From NCBI GenBank assembly GCA_902599045.1, contig CACKEA010000001.1:1-64000 (forward strand): a stretch of DNA of 64,000 nt, given 5' to 3'. Each line of letters begins with the position of its first letter. The stretch's first letter is position 1. The stretch comes from an uncultured Alphaproteobacteria bacterium. GTDB taxonomy: Bacteria; Pseudomonadota; Alphaproteobacteria; HIMB59. Below the pieces are notes generated by a model. It saw only the letters and a program-made list of their open reading frames with translations. It was not told the origin of the DNA and made no database searches. Shown piece by piece: positions 55,380-63,584 of the stretch. Both the position numbers and the translations under genes were made by a program.

Positions 55380-56368
55380 GCAACAATATTATCATAAAAA
55401 ACTCTTGAGCATTCTTTCCAATTAAATTTTTTTGTGTATTCTTGGCACTTGGTGCGATCGAGGTTAATACAATTTATAATGTTTGATTTTAAATCATCAC
55501 CTATATAACCATTAATACCATTTACAATAATATCTTTTGGTCCGATGACATTAAAAGCAGCAACAGGTGTACCTGTTGCATTGGCCTCTGTAATAACATT
55601 TCCAAAAGTATCAGTTAGGCTTGGGAAAACCATAACATCAGAGCTAGCATAATAATCAACTAAATCCTGTCCATGTTGATATCCAACATAATTTACATCG
55701 GGATATTTTTTTTTTAAAGAATTTAACTGTGGACCATCACCAACTACAACTTTAGTACCGTCTAGCTTAATTTTTAAAAAGGCTTCAACATTTTTTTCTG
55801 TTGCCACTCTTCCAATATAGGAAAAAATTGGACCTTTACCTAAATTAAGTTTATTAAATTTACTAAATTTTTCATGATTAACTCCGCGGGACCATATTTC
55901 AGTATTTTTAAATTTTCTCTTTATTAATTCCTCTTGCATTGAAGGAGTAGGCACCAAAACTTTTTTTGCTTTATTATGAAATTTTCTTATGAAAAAATAG
56001 AAAAAACTTGCAGGTATCTTTGTTCGCTTTTGAATGTATTCAGGGAAACGAGTATGAAATGAAGTGGTAAATGTAATGTCGTCCTTAAGACAAATATTTC
56101 TTGCTAAATACCCAAGCGGGCCTTCGGTTGCAATATGAATATGGTCTGCATTAGCACTTTTTATCATATATTTCAGTGTTTTTTGTCTTGTTAAAACAAT
56201 TTTAATTTCATTATAAGAGGGTAGTGAAAAGCGTAGCTTAAATAATTCAGGATGAATCACTTGTACCTCCATTCCCATTTTCTCTAACTCGGGAATGGTG
56301 TTAAGATATGAGCGAACAACTCCGTTTACTTGTGGCTTCCAAGCATCGGTGACAAGTAAAAGTTTCAA
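55376..56368 (-). CDS. agt: GT4-family glycosyltransferase, probable diacylglycerol glycosyltransferase (Agt)
   Basis: 330 residues, GT-B fold. N-terminal TDAWKPQVNGVVRSYLNTIP with HIATEGPLGYLAR near 78, and the nucleotide-sugar E-x7-E region PSLTDTFGNVITEANATGTP near 252. Very close in layout to SqdX/MgtA-type transferases. It overlaps the PlcP-like gene by 4 bases; in marine alphaproteobacteria the plcP-agt pair replaces phospholipids by glycolipids in phosphate starvation: PlcP makes diacylglycerol, Agt glycosylates it. Function is inferred from this pairing and the adjacent pst operon. Confidence 0.8.
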   Translation of the reverse strand: MKLLLVTDAWKPQVNGVVRSYLNTIPELEKMGMEVQVIHPELFKLRFSLPSYNEIKIVLTRQKTLKYMIKSANADHIHIATEGPLGYLARNICLKDDITFTTSFHTRFPEYIQKRTKIPASFFYFFIRKFHNKAKKVLVPTPSMQEELIKRKFKNTEIWSRGVNHEKFSKFNKLNLGKGPIFSYIGRVATEKNVEAFLKIKLDGTKVVVGDGPQLNSLKKKYPDVNYVGYQHGQDLVDYYASSDVMVFPSLTDTFGNVITEANATGTPVAAFNVIGPKDIIVNGINGYIGDDLKSNIINCINLDRTKCQEYTKKFNWKECSRVFYDNIVA

Positions 56369-57150
56369 GCAACTCTTTCTTCTTGGAGTTTATCTTCAAT
56401 TTGATTTATTTTTTTTTCATTCCAAAAGATTATTTCTAGTTTACCCGTATAGTCCTCTACCATAGCACTACAGCTGTCTACCCAATCACCTAGATTATGA
56501 TAAGTTTTATCTCCTAATAATTTTATTTTTGGGTCATGAATATGTCCGCACACAATACCGTCACATTTATTTTTTTTAATTCTTTCAAGACATGCGTTTT
56601 CAAAATTTTGAATAAATCGCTGAGCGTCTTTCACTCTAGTTTTTAAATATCCCGATAGAGACCAATAAGATAGTCCTAGTCTTCTTCTAAAAAAATTTAA
56701 AATATTGTTAAACCATACCGAGTAGTCGTATAGCTTTGCTCCAATTTTAGCAATCCATTTAGAATTTAAAACAATATTATCAAACTCGTGGCCATGCATT
56801 AACAATAATTTTTTATTATCCGCAGTTGTATGAATTCTATGTTTTCTTATTTTTATATTTGCAAAGCTAAAGCCACAGTAATCAGCAATTATTTCATCAT
56901 GATTACCTGGAATATAATAAACTTTCGTTCCAGACCTTGCCTTTTTTAAAACTTTTTGAATGAACGTATTAAAGTCTTGATTCCAAAACCAATTTTTTTT
57001 TAGACGCCATCCGTCTATAATGTCTCCAAGTAAATAAAGATGATCACAATCATTATATTTTAAAAAGTGTAAGAGCTCCTTTACTTTTGAAGCACGTATG
57101 CCAATATGAATGTCTGAAATGAATATGGATCGATGTTTTTTGATTTGCAT
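56365..57150 (-). CDS. plcP: PlcP-type metallophosphoesterase, probable phospholipase C
   Basis: 261-residue calcineurin-like phosphoesterase related to LpxH. Metal motifs: FISDIHIG (about 10), LLGDIIDGWRLKKNWFW (about 41), PGNHDE (about 86), LMHGHEFD (about 118) and CGHIHDP with NLGDWVDSCSAMVED near 220. The DGWRL...W and GDWVDSC stretches resemble PlcP rather than LpxH. PlcP cleaves phospholipids to diacylglycerol under phosphate stress. UDP-2,3-diacylglucosamine hydrolase is the main alternative, but the coupling to an Agt-like gene and nearness of pst/pho favour PlcP. No clear Pho box was seen upstream. Confidence 0.8.
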   Translation of the reverse strand: MQIKKHRSIFISDIHIGIRASKVKELLHFLKYNDCDHLYLLGDIIDGWRLKKNWFWNQDFNTFIQKVLKKARSGTKVYYIPGNHDEIIADYCGFSFANIKIRKHRIHTTADNKKLLLMHGHEFDNIVLNSKWIAKIGAKLYDYSVWFNNILNFFRRRLGLSYWSLSGYLKTRVKDAQRFIQNFENACLERIKKNKCDGIVCGHIHDPKIKLLGDKTYHNLGDWVDSCSAMVEDYTGKLEIIFWNEKKINQIEDKLQEERVA

Positions 57151-57211
57151 AGAATCTAAAAATAGATATACCTACGATTGATAGTATTGAAGTATGTTAA
57201 ATTTTTATTAA

Positions 57212-57730
57212 ATGCTCTCTTCACAAAAGCTTTATATTAGAAAAAATTCTAAAATTCATGCATCTGGTCTTTTTGCAAAATCTGATATCAGTGCTGGCAC
57301 TAGAATCATTGAATATCGGGGGTTAAAGATAACTAAAGCTCAATCCGACAAGATTGCTGATGTTCACATAGAGGCAAACAAAAGGGCTAAAACAGTAGGG
57401 TCTGTTTACATTTTTACACTGAATCAAAAATACGACATCAATGGAAAAGTAACATGGAATTTAGCAAAATATATTAATCATTCCTGCAATCCTAATTGTG
57501 AAACTGATATCATCAAAGGAAGAATATGGATTAGCGCAATTAAAGATATAAAGAAAGGCGAGGAGCTGTCCTACGACTATGGATATGACATGTTTTGTTT
57601 CGAGGATCACCCGTGTCGATGTGGGTCTCAAAACTGTATTGGATATATTGTTCGAAGCAATCTTAGATGGAGACTTAAAAAAAAGTTAATTGAAAATAAA
57701 AAGTCAAGATTTAACAAAAACTTCATATAA
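57212..57730 (+). CDS. SET-domain protein lysine methyltransferase-like
   Basis: 172 residues forming almost only a SET domain. IHASGLFAKSDISAGTRIIEYRG at the N-terminus, the active-site NHSCNPNC (89-96), GEELSYDYG (116-124) and a post-SET cysteine cluster CRCGSQNCIGYI (135-146) are all present, followed by a basic tail. SET enzymes transfer methyl from SAM to protein lysines; the bacterial target is unknown. It is divergent from plcP and 17 bases ahead of dgkA, so it may be co-transcribed with dgkA. The complete catalytic set suggests activity. Confidence 0.85.
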   Translation: MLSSQKLYIRKNSKIHASGLFAKSDISAGTRIIEYRGLKITKAQSDKIADVHIEANKRAKTVGSVYIFTLNQKYDINGKVTWNLAKYINHSCNPNCETDIIKGRIWISAIKDIKKGEELSYDYGYDMFCFEDHPCRCGSQNCIGYIVRSNLRWRLKKKLIENKKSRFNKNFI

Positions 57731-57747
57731 GTAGTTAAACTTTAGAT

Positions 57748-58095
57748 ATGGATTTTAAAAATAAAAATATAGTAGATGCTTTTTGGTGTTCAATTGGAGG
57801 CCTAAAAATTCTCCTTCAAGAAAAAGCAGCAAGAAGAGAGCTATTATTGTTTCCATTGTCTGCTCTATACATTGTAATTTTTCAACCAGCTCTTTTGTTC
57901 ACACTTTGGCTAATAATTTTACCTTTGCTCATACTTAGTATTGAGGCTCTAAACACTGCAATAGAATATACCTGTGATAAAATTACTATGGATAAGTCAA
58001 ACAAAATAAAAAAAGCTAAAGATTTGGGCTCTGCTGCAATTTTTTTATCTCTAACAGCCTATGGAATAGTTTTAATCTTAGGTTTATTTAATTAA
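57748..58095 (+). CDS. dgkA: Diacylglycerol kinase, DgkA type
   Basis: 115-residue integral membrane kinase with three predicted helices. N-terminal amphipathic stretch with EKAARRELLLF (near 28), the catalytic region IEALNTAIEYTCDKIT (near 70) and KKAKDLGSAAIFLSL (near 95) match E. coli DgkA. It phosphorylates diacylglycerol to phosphatidic acid. Beside plcP-agt it could compete with Agt for the diacylglycerol released by PlcP and return it to phospholipids. Confidence 0.92.
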   Translation: MDFKNKNIVDAFWCSIGGLKILLQEKAARRELLLFPLSALYIVIFQPALLFTLWLIILPLLILSIEALNTAIEYTCDKITMDKSNKIKKAKDLGSAAIFLSLTAYGIVLILGLFN

Positions 58096-58098
58096 TTT

Positions 58099-58177
58099 GG
58101 GAAGATTGACATGATTTTTCTACAAGTAGAGGAGGTCTATGTTTCAATCACAGGGGAAATGCCAATCTTCCACCTAA
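58099..58177 (+). other. Long inverted repeat containing a 12-codon ORF with a strong Shine-Dalgarno sequence
   Basis: GGAAGATTG (58100-58108) and CAATCTTCC (58163-58171) are perfect complements 54 bases apart, with a nested TCTAC/GTAGA. Within the span AGAGGAGG precedes ATG at 58139, encoding MFQSQGKCQSST and ending TAA at 58177. It lies between convergent dgkA and the arsenate reductase gene. It might be a structured RNA, a long-loop terminator or a peptide gene; none is proven and no known RNA family was recognised. Confidence 0.4.
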
Positions 58178-58211
58178 TAAAATAATCATTTATATTAAAT
58201 TAAAATTAAAT

Positions 58212-58682
58212 TTAGATTAAATTTCCAATTTCTTTTATTTGATCGATATTTAATAAGTTGTTTTGCTTATAATTTTGAACTAGTGCAAGACATCTTTTTT
58301 TAAGAACATTGAATACTTTTAAAAATTCTATCTCAACTTCCTCTTCAGTGCCTTTAAATTTTGCAGGATCAGCTACACCCCAATGTGCCTTTAATGTATT
58401 TTTGAGATACACGGGGCAAGTTTCTCCAGCTGCGTTATCACAAACAGTAATAACCAAATCAAAATTAATATCTGAAAAATCATCCCATGATTGACTTTTA
58501 AAATTGTGTAGGAAAATTTTATTTTTTTCTAATGTTTTGATGCTTAATGGATGCACATATCCTGCAGGGTGGCTTCCTGCACTATAAGCATTAAAAAAGT
58601 CTTTACCATAATGGTTTAAAAGCCCCTCTGTCATAATTGATCGACAAGAGTTACCTGTACAAAGTACAAGAATTTTAATCAT
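58212..58682 (-). CDS. arsC: Arsenate reductase (low-molecular-weight phosphatase fold)
   Basis: 156 residues. The P-loop VLCTGNSCRSIMTEGLL (Cys-x5-Arg) at the N-terminus, VCDNAAGETCP near 80 (second redox cysteine) and HWGVADPAKF near 100 (general acid Asp) identify the thioredoxin-coupled ArsC family. It lies one base after phoB at the end of the pst-phoU-phoB run, so it would be made when phosphate uptake is high and arsenate leaks in. No arsenite exporter is in the window. Confidence 0.88.
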   Translation of the reverse strand: MIKILVLCTGNSCRSIMTEGLLNHYGKDFFNAYSAGSHPAGYVHPLSIKTLEKNKIFLHNFKSQSWDDFSDINFDLVITVCDNAAGETCPVYLKNTLKAHWGVADPAKFKGTEEEVEIEFLKVFNVLKKRCLALVQNYKQNNLLNIDQIKEIGNLI

Positions 58683-58683
58683 T

Positions 58684-59373
58684 TTAATTTTCTGAGTCGA
58701 TAGAGTAGCCAGCGGATCTAACTGTTCGAATGAAATCTTTTTCTCCTGTTAAATTCAGCTCTTTTCTGAGTCTTCTTATGTGAACATCAACTGTTCTAGG
58801 TTCAACGTAAGCATCATTTAACCAAACGTTATCCAATAGTTGCTGCCTAGAATAGACTCTACCTTTATTTTCAATAAAAAATTTTAAAAGATTAAATTCA
58901 GTCGGTCCTAAATTTAACTTTCTCTCACCCCTTGTTACCCTTCTGTTGGTGAGATTAATGTTAATATCATGAAACTTGAGTGAGTCGTTTTCTTCTCTTG
59001 ATTTTGTTCTTTTAAGTAATGATTTAATTCTAGCGAGAATCTCACTTGGAAGAAAAGGTTTGGTTACATAATCCTCTACACCTAATTCAAAACCTCTAAT
59101 TTTATCATCTTCTTGACCTTTAGCTGTTAACATTATAATTGGAATTTTTTTTAGATTATCTTTTCTTTTAATTCTCTTTAAAACTTCAATGCCCGATATA
59201 TTTGGTAGCATCCAATCTAATAAAATTAAATCAGGTAGCCAATGTTCGATCTCTTGAATTGCAGATTCTCCGTCGTATGAAAATTTTATTTGGTAGTTTT
59301 GTTGTTCTAAATGAAATCCAATTAATTCTGAGATTGGTTTTTCATCCTCTACAACTAAAATCTTGTCTGTCAT
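58684..59373 (-). CDS. phoB: Phosphate regulon response regulator PhoB
   Basis: OmpR-family regulator, 229 residues. Receiver: VVEDEKPISELIGFHLEQ, phospho-acceptor Asp in LILLDWMLPNISG (about 54), MLTAKGQEDDK and KPF. Winged helix: LNLGPTEFNLLKFFIENKGRVYSR and RTVDVHIRRLRKEL. Activates phosphate-starvation genes. It overlaps phoU by 4 bases. The partner kinase PhoR is not in the window; arsC follows phoB instead. Confidence 0.94.
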   Translation of the reverse strand: MTDKILVVEDEKPISELIGFHLEQQNYQIKFSYDGESAIQEIEHWLPDLILLDWMLPNISGIEVLKRIKRKDNLKKIPIIMLTAKGQEDDKIRGFELGVEDYVTKPFLPSEILARIKSLLKRTKSREENDSLKFHDININLTNRRVTRGERKLNLGPTEFNLLKFFIENKGRVYSRQQLLDNVWLNDAYVEPRTVDVHIRRLRKELNLTGEKDFIRTVRSAGYSIDSEN

Positions 59374-60053
59374 TCAAAATCAGATTTTTTTAAATCAATA
59401 TAATGACCTGTAATGTTAAAAATGACCTCTTCAGCTATGTTAGTAGCATGATCACCTATTCTTTCTAAGGACTTTGCAATTAAAATTGGCTTAGTGCCTT
59501 CATCAACAACACTTGTTTGTTTATTGTGCATTCTTTCTATTAAATCAGATAATAAAGATTTGTACTGCCTGTCAATTTCTGCATCTTGATTCCATGAGAT
59601 CCTTGCCTGTACCTCATCTTTTTTAAAAAAACTCTCAAGTGTTTGATTAACCATTTTTTGGACACCTTTACCTAAATTATGCATTTGGTCCGTTAAATCC
59701 TCGTCAAATGAAGAAGAAATTGAAATAGCTCTTTTTGCTAAATTTCTAGAGTGATCTCCCATTCTCTCAAGCTCTTTTGAAACTTTGAGGGCAGTGAAAA
59801 CTAGTCTTAAATCACTGGCAACGGGTCTATGTAAAGTCATAATTTCGAAACTTAAATCCCTAACATCTCTTTCCACTTCATCAACTTGTTCATCAAGATT
59901 TTGTGTTGTCTGTGCATCAGATGAATCTTTAGATTTAATAACATTTACTGCAATTTCAATTTGTTTCTCAACAATATTGCTCATTTTAATTAAATTATCT
60001 GTAAGATGATTTAACTTTTGTTCAAAGTTTTTATCTGTGTGTGCTGTTTCCAT
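59370..60053 (-). CDS. phoU: Phosphate transport system regulatory protein PhoU
   Basis: Helical bundle protein with two PhoU repeats (DLRLVFTALKVSKELERMGDHSRNLA near 80 and ILIAKSLERIGDHATNIAEEV near 200), each with the E-R-x-G-D-H metal motif. It links PstSCAB activity to PhoR/PhoB. The track start at 60062 is a TTG inside pstB; ATG at 60053, after GGAAGG and one base past the pstB stop, is preferred. Confidence 0.94.
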   Translation of the reverse strand: METAHTDKNFEQKLNHLTDNLIKMSNIVEKQIEIAVNVIKSKDSSDAQTTQNLDEQVDEVERDVRDLSFEIMTLHRPVASDLRLVFTALKVSKELERMGDHSRNLAKRAISISSSFDEDLTDQMHNLGKGVQKMVNQTLESFFKKDEVQARISWNQDAEIDRQYKSLLSDLIERMHNKQTSVVDEGTKPILIAKSLERIGDHATNIAEEVIFNITGHYIDLKKSDFE

Positions 60054-60054
60054 T

Positions 60055-60831
60055 TTAACCAAACCTTCCAGTTATGTAGTCATTTGTTTGTTCTTTATCA
60101 GGTTTTGTAAATATCTTACCAGTTTCTCCATATTCGACAAGGTTACCTAAATGAAAAAACGCAGTTTTAGATGATACACGTGATGCTTGAGACATAGAAT
60201 GAGTTACTATAATAATTGTGTAATTTTCTTTCAATTCGTTAATTAAATCCTCTATTTTTGCGGTTGCTATTGGATCTAATGCAGAACAAGGTTCGTCCAT
60301 CAAAATGATTTCCGGTCTTATAGCAATCGCTCTTGCGATGCACAATCTTTGCTGTTGTCCTCCTGATAAACCGGTAGCAATATCCTCCATTCTATCTTTT
60401 ACCTCTTCATAAAGACCCGCTCTATGAAGTGAGTCTTTAACTATTTCATCTAATTCATTTTGAGAAGAAGCAATACCATGAATTTTTGGTCCGTAGGCAA
60501 CATTTTCATAAATAGTTTTTGGAAAAGGATTGGGTTTTTGAAAAACCATTCCAACTTTTTCGCGAAGAGTTTCTACCTGTATATCAGGGCTATATATATC
60601 AACATTGCCATTCAACAAAAACTTACCTTTAACATTACAAATATCTATTACATCATTCATACGGTTTAAACATCGCAAAAATGTCGACTTACCACAACCT
60701 GAGGGTCCTATAAGAGAAGTTACTTCATTTTTTGGAAAATTAAGAGCCACGTTATTGATTGCCATTTTTTTTCCATAGTGGACATATACCTCACTTGTTT
60801 GCAAAGCATAATTGCTGTTTTGATCTACCAT
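60055..60831 (-). CDS. pstB: Phosphate ABC transporter ATP-binding protein
   Basis: ABC ATPase, 258 residues. Walker [22 protein letters not shown]-loop [11 protein letters not shown], signature [16 protein letters not shown] and Walker [13 protein letters not shown] are the PstB pattern. GGAGGTG is two bases before the start. Overlaps the pstA end by 7 bases. Confidence 0.97.
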   Translation of the reverse strand: MVDQNSNYALQTSEVYVHYGKKMAINNVALNFPKNEVTSLIGPSGCGKSTFLRCLNRMNDVIDICNVKGKFLLNGNVDIYSPDIQVETLREKVGMVFQKPNPFPKTIYENVAYGPKIHGIASSQNELDEIVKDSLHRAGLYEEVKDRMEDIATGLSGGQQQRLCIARAIAIRPEIILMDEPCSALDPIATAKIEDLINELKENYTIIIVTHSMSQASRVSSKTAFFHLGNLVEYGETGKIFTKPDKEQTNDYITGRFG

Positions 60832-62075
60832 TTCACCTCCAATTTTCTTCTTACCAACACTGCCACAGTATTCATTATGATCAAAAAAGATAAAAGTAGC
60901 ATTATTCCTGCAGATGTTTTTTCGAGGAAACCTCTTTCAGCGCTCTCAGACCATAAATATATTTGTGAAGGAAGACCAGTGGCAGGGTCGAATGCCCCTC
61001 CCGGTATTTCCATCACAAAAGCAACCATACCTATCAATAATAAAGGGGCTGTCTCACCCAAAGCTTGTGCCATTCCAATAATTGTTCCAGTAAGAGTACC
61101 TGGCAAAGATAAAGGGATTACATGATGAAATACAGTTTGCATTTTAGTAGCCCCCACAGCAAGTGCTCCCTCTCTAATTGAAGGAGGGACGCCTCGGAGC
61201 GATGCCCTAGATGCTATAATAATTGTTGGTAAAGTCATAAAACCTAAAACTAATCCTCCAACTAAAGGGACTTGATATGGCATCCCAAAAACTCCAATTA
61301 GCATACCTAAGCCTAAAAGTCCGTAAACAATAGAGGGAACCGCAGCAAGGTTATTTATATTTACTTCAATAATGTCAGTTATTTTTCCTGGTTTAACAAA
61401 TTCCTCTAAGTACACAGAAGCCAAAAGTCCGATTGGAAAAGCAAAACTAAAACAGATTAATAAAGCGTAAAAAGACCCCATAAGTGCTCCAAGTATTCCG
61501 GCTGTTTCTGGATCTCTTGAGTCTCCATTTGTGAAAAACCAAAAATTGAATGTCTTAGACATTTTACCTTTGGAGTCTAAAGAGTCTAAGATAGAAAGTT
61601 GATAATCATTTATTTTTCGTTGTGCTTCGGGAACATTTCTTGGATAGTTTCCTTTGACAATTTGGTCAAGATCTGATGAGGCAGATATATCTAAATTGAC
61701 AGTTTTTCCAATTACATTTGGATTGTTTGCAATATAATCTCTCAGCTGATAATCAAATTTTCTTGTGTACATTTCTCTGACTTTAATAAAATTTTCTTCA
61801 TCTAATCCAGAATGGTTTTGGTTAATCACTTGATCAGCAAGATCAACATAAGATGCTTTCATTATTTCTTTTTTGGAGGAGTTACTAGAAACCTCTATAA
61901 AATTTGGGTCAAAATAAACATCAGCATTAATAGTTGTTCTAACAAAAGCACCACTGCCGGTAGAAAAAATTTTATACATTAAAATAAGCACGAAGAACAA
62001 AGAAAGAGTCATCGCAAACATTCCATAAAATTTGAAACGTTTCTCTGCTGCAAGTCTCTTTTCTAAACTACTCAT
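60825..62075 (-). CDS. pstA: Phosphate ABC transporter permease PstA, long form
   Basis: 416 residues. One N-terminal transmembrane helix (about 19-38) and a periplasmic region of about 150 residues precede the usual permease core with about five helices and the EAA-loop [27 protein letters not shown]-type segment near 305. Long N-terminal extensions are usual for alphaproteobacterial PstA. The C-terminus is cytoplasmic and basic. Overlaps pstC by 8 bases. Confidence 0.95.
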   Translation of the reverse strand: MSSLEKRLAAEKRFKFYGMFAMTLSLFFVLILMYKIFSTGSGAFVRTTINADVYFDPNFIEVSSNSSKKEIMKASYVDLADQVINQNHSGLDEENFIKVREMYTRKFDYQLRDYIANNPNVIGKTVNLDISASSDLDQIVKGNYPRNVPEAQRKINDYQLSILDSLDSKGKMSKTFNFWFFTNGDSRDPETAGILGALMGSFYALLICFSFAFPIGLLASVYLEEFVKPGKITDIIEVNINNLAAVPSIVYGLLGLGMLIGVFGMPYQVPLVGGLVLGFMTLPTIIIASRASLRGVPPSIREGALAVGATKMQTVFHHVIPLSLPGTLTGTIIGMAQALGETAPLLLIGMVAFVMEIPGGAFDPATGLPSQIYLWSESAERGFLEKTSAGIMLLLSFLIIMNTVAVLVRRKLEVKW

Positions 62076-63504
62076 ATTTTTCTCTGTACTTTTTTACTAT
62101 TGTTATAGCAGCAATATTAAGAATTAATGTCATTACAAATAAAGTTAGGCCTAAGGCAAAAGCAACTAAGGTTTTTGGATTATCAAACTCGACATCTCCT
62201 ATCAAACTTGTAACAATCTGTGTTGTTATTGTAGTCGCTGGCTCCAAGGGATTAAAAGTAAGATTTGCTCTTAGGCTGGCGGCCATAACGACAATCATTG
62301 TCTCACCTATTGCCCTAGATATAGCTAATAAAAATGAGCCCATTATTCCAGCTAGAGCTGCTGGTAAAATTACTTTTTTAATAGTTTCTGATTTAGTTGC
62401 TCCAATTGCATAAGAACCCTCTCTTAAAGACTGAGGAACTGCTTTTATGACATCGTCACTAAGAGAGGAAACAAAAGGGATGATCATGACACCCATCGCT
62501 AAACCTGCAGCTAGAGCACTTTCAGCGGACACCGGTAATCCAACGCCTTCACCGACATCTTTTATGAAAGGCGCCAGTGATAAAGCAGCAAAAAATCCAT
62601 AAACAACTGTGGGTATGCCAGCAAGAATTTCAATTATTGGTTTAGCTATATCTCTTACTTTTGATGACGCATACTCTGCTAAATAAATTGCTGTTAGCAG
62701 TCCTAAAGGAACAGCGACTAACATGGCAACAGATGCAATTAAAAGCGTTCCGGTCAGCAAAGGTACAAAACCAAAAGCCTCTTTTAAAGCCTCTTGATCG
62801 AAGCCTTCTGATGCATTGATAACAAAAGCTCTATTGGGATTCCATGCCGTATTAAAGAAAAAGTCCATAAAATTTACGTACCGAAAAAAATTAATGGCCT
62901 CGAAAACAAGAGAAAAGAAGATTCCAAAAGTAATGAATATTGCAATATAAGAACTGCCCTTGATAACATATGAAATAATTTTCTCAACAATTGGCTGTGC
63001 ATTTAGTTTTCCTGATATTGATTTCGTAGCCAAAAATCCTAAAAGCACAGGTAGAATGATAAATAGAGTTAAATTCGACCATCCGTAGATCTTGTCAAAA
63101 TTTGCTAAATTTTTTGCTGCAATTATCTCACTCTCACTGGCCATTTTTAAAATTGATTTGTCGCCTACGGTCAAATCAATTTCTGATAAATTAACAATCA
63201 TAGATAGGTTGCTAATCTTGTTCATAATTAAACCGAATTTTCCAGTGCTCCATGTAGCGACATCTGGAAATAACACAGGGGACATTACAAACATCTCTTG
63301 AAAGTTTGATTTAAAAAGAAGTAAAAAGAACCAAATAATTATTGCTGGAAAAAAAACTAAAAGGACAACGTAATATCCATAATAATCTGGAAGAGAGGAA
63401 AGATTTTCATTTTTTTTAAATTTTAGGCTTAATGCTCTTTTTTTACCATAGAAGTAAAAAGAATAAGAAAGTATAAAAACTAAAACAAGTGATAAATAAA
63501 GCAT
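62068..63504 (-). CDS. pstC: Phosphate ABC transporter permease PstC, long form
   Basis: 478 residues. N-terminal extension with two helices and a periplasmic segment, then the permease core; the EAA loop is SLREGSYAIGATKSETIKKVILPAALAG near 360, and GIPTVVYGFFAALSLAPF near 290 is characteristic. Separated from pstS by 80 bases with a strong hairpin. With PstA it forms the membrane channel of the high-affinity phosphate importer. Confidence 0.95.
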   Translation of the reverse strand: MLYLSLVLVFILSYSFYFYGKKRALSLKFKKNENLSSLPDYYGYYVVLLVFFPAIIIWFFLLLFKSNFQEMFVMSPVLFPDVATWSTGKFGLIMNKISNLSMIVNLSEIDLTVGDKSILKMASESEIIAAKNLANFDKIYGWSNLTLFIILPVLLGFLATKSISGKLNAQPIVEKIISYVIKGSSYIAIFITFGIFFSLVFEAINFFRYVNFMDFFFNTAWNPNRAFVINASEGFDQEALKEAFGFVPLLTGTLLIASVAMLVAVPLGLLTAIYLAEYASSKVRDIAKPIIEILAGIPTVVYGFFAALSLAPFIKDVGEGVGLPVSAESALAAGLAMGVMIIPFVSSLSDDVIKAVPQSLREGSYAIGATKSETIKKVILPAALAGIMGSFLLAISRAIGETMIVVMAASLRANLTFNPLEPATTITTQIVTSLIGDVEFDNPKTLVAFALGLTLFVMTLILNIAAITIVKKYREKYE

Positions 63505-63536
63505 ACTGTCCTATTCCTCTATAAACTGAATTTGTC

Positions 63537-63562
63537 TTAGGGGCAAGAAATCTTGCCCCTAA
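63537..63562 (-). terminator. Strong hairpin between pstS and pstC
   Basis: TTAGGGGCAAGA-AA-TCTTGCCCCTAA is a 12-base perfect inverted repeat (loop of at least two bases). On the minus strand it lies 22 bases after the pstS stop and is not followed by a U-tract. It is better read as a processing/stability hairpin or leaky terminator that lets pstS be expressed above pstCAB. Confidence 0.75.
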
Positions 63563-63584
63563 AAATAAGATAATTAATTAATGC

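Noticed and set aside
57151-57211. Pho box between plcP and the SET-domain gene
   Set aside because: No tandem CTGTCAT-like heptamers with a 4-base spacer seen on either strand.
58099-58177. Signal recognition particle RNA or tRNA in the dgkA-arsC spacer
   Set aside because: The conserved SRP apical loop and a tRNA cloverleaf are both absent.
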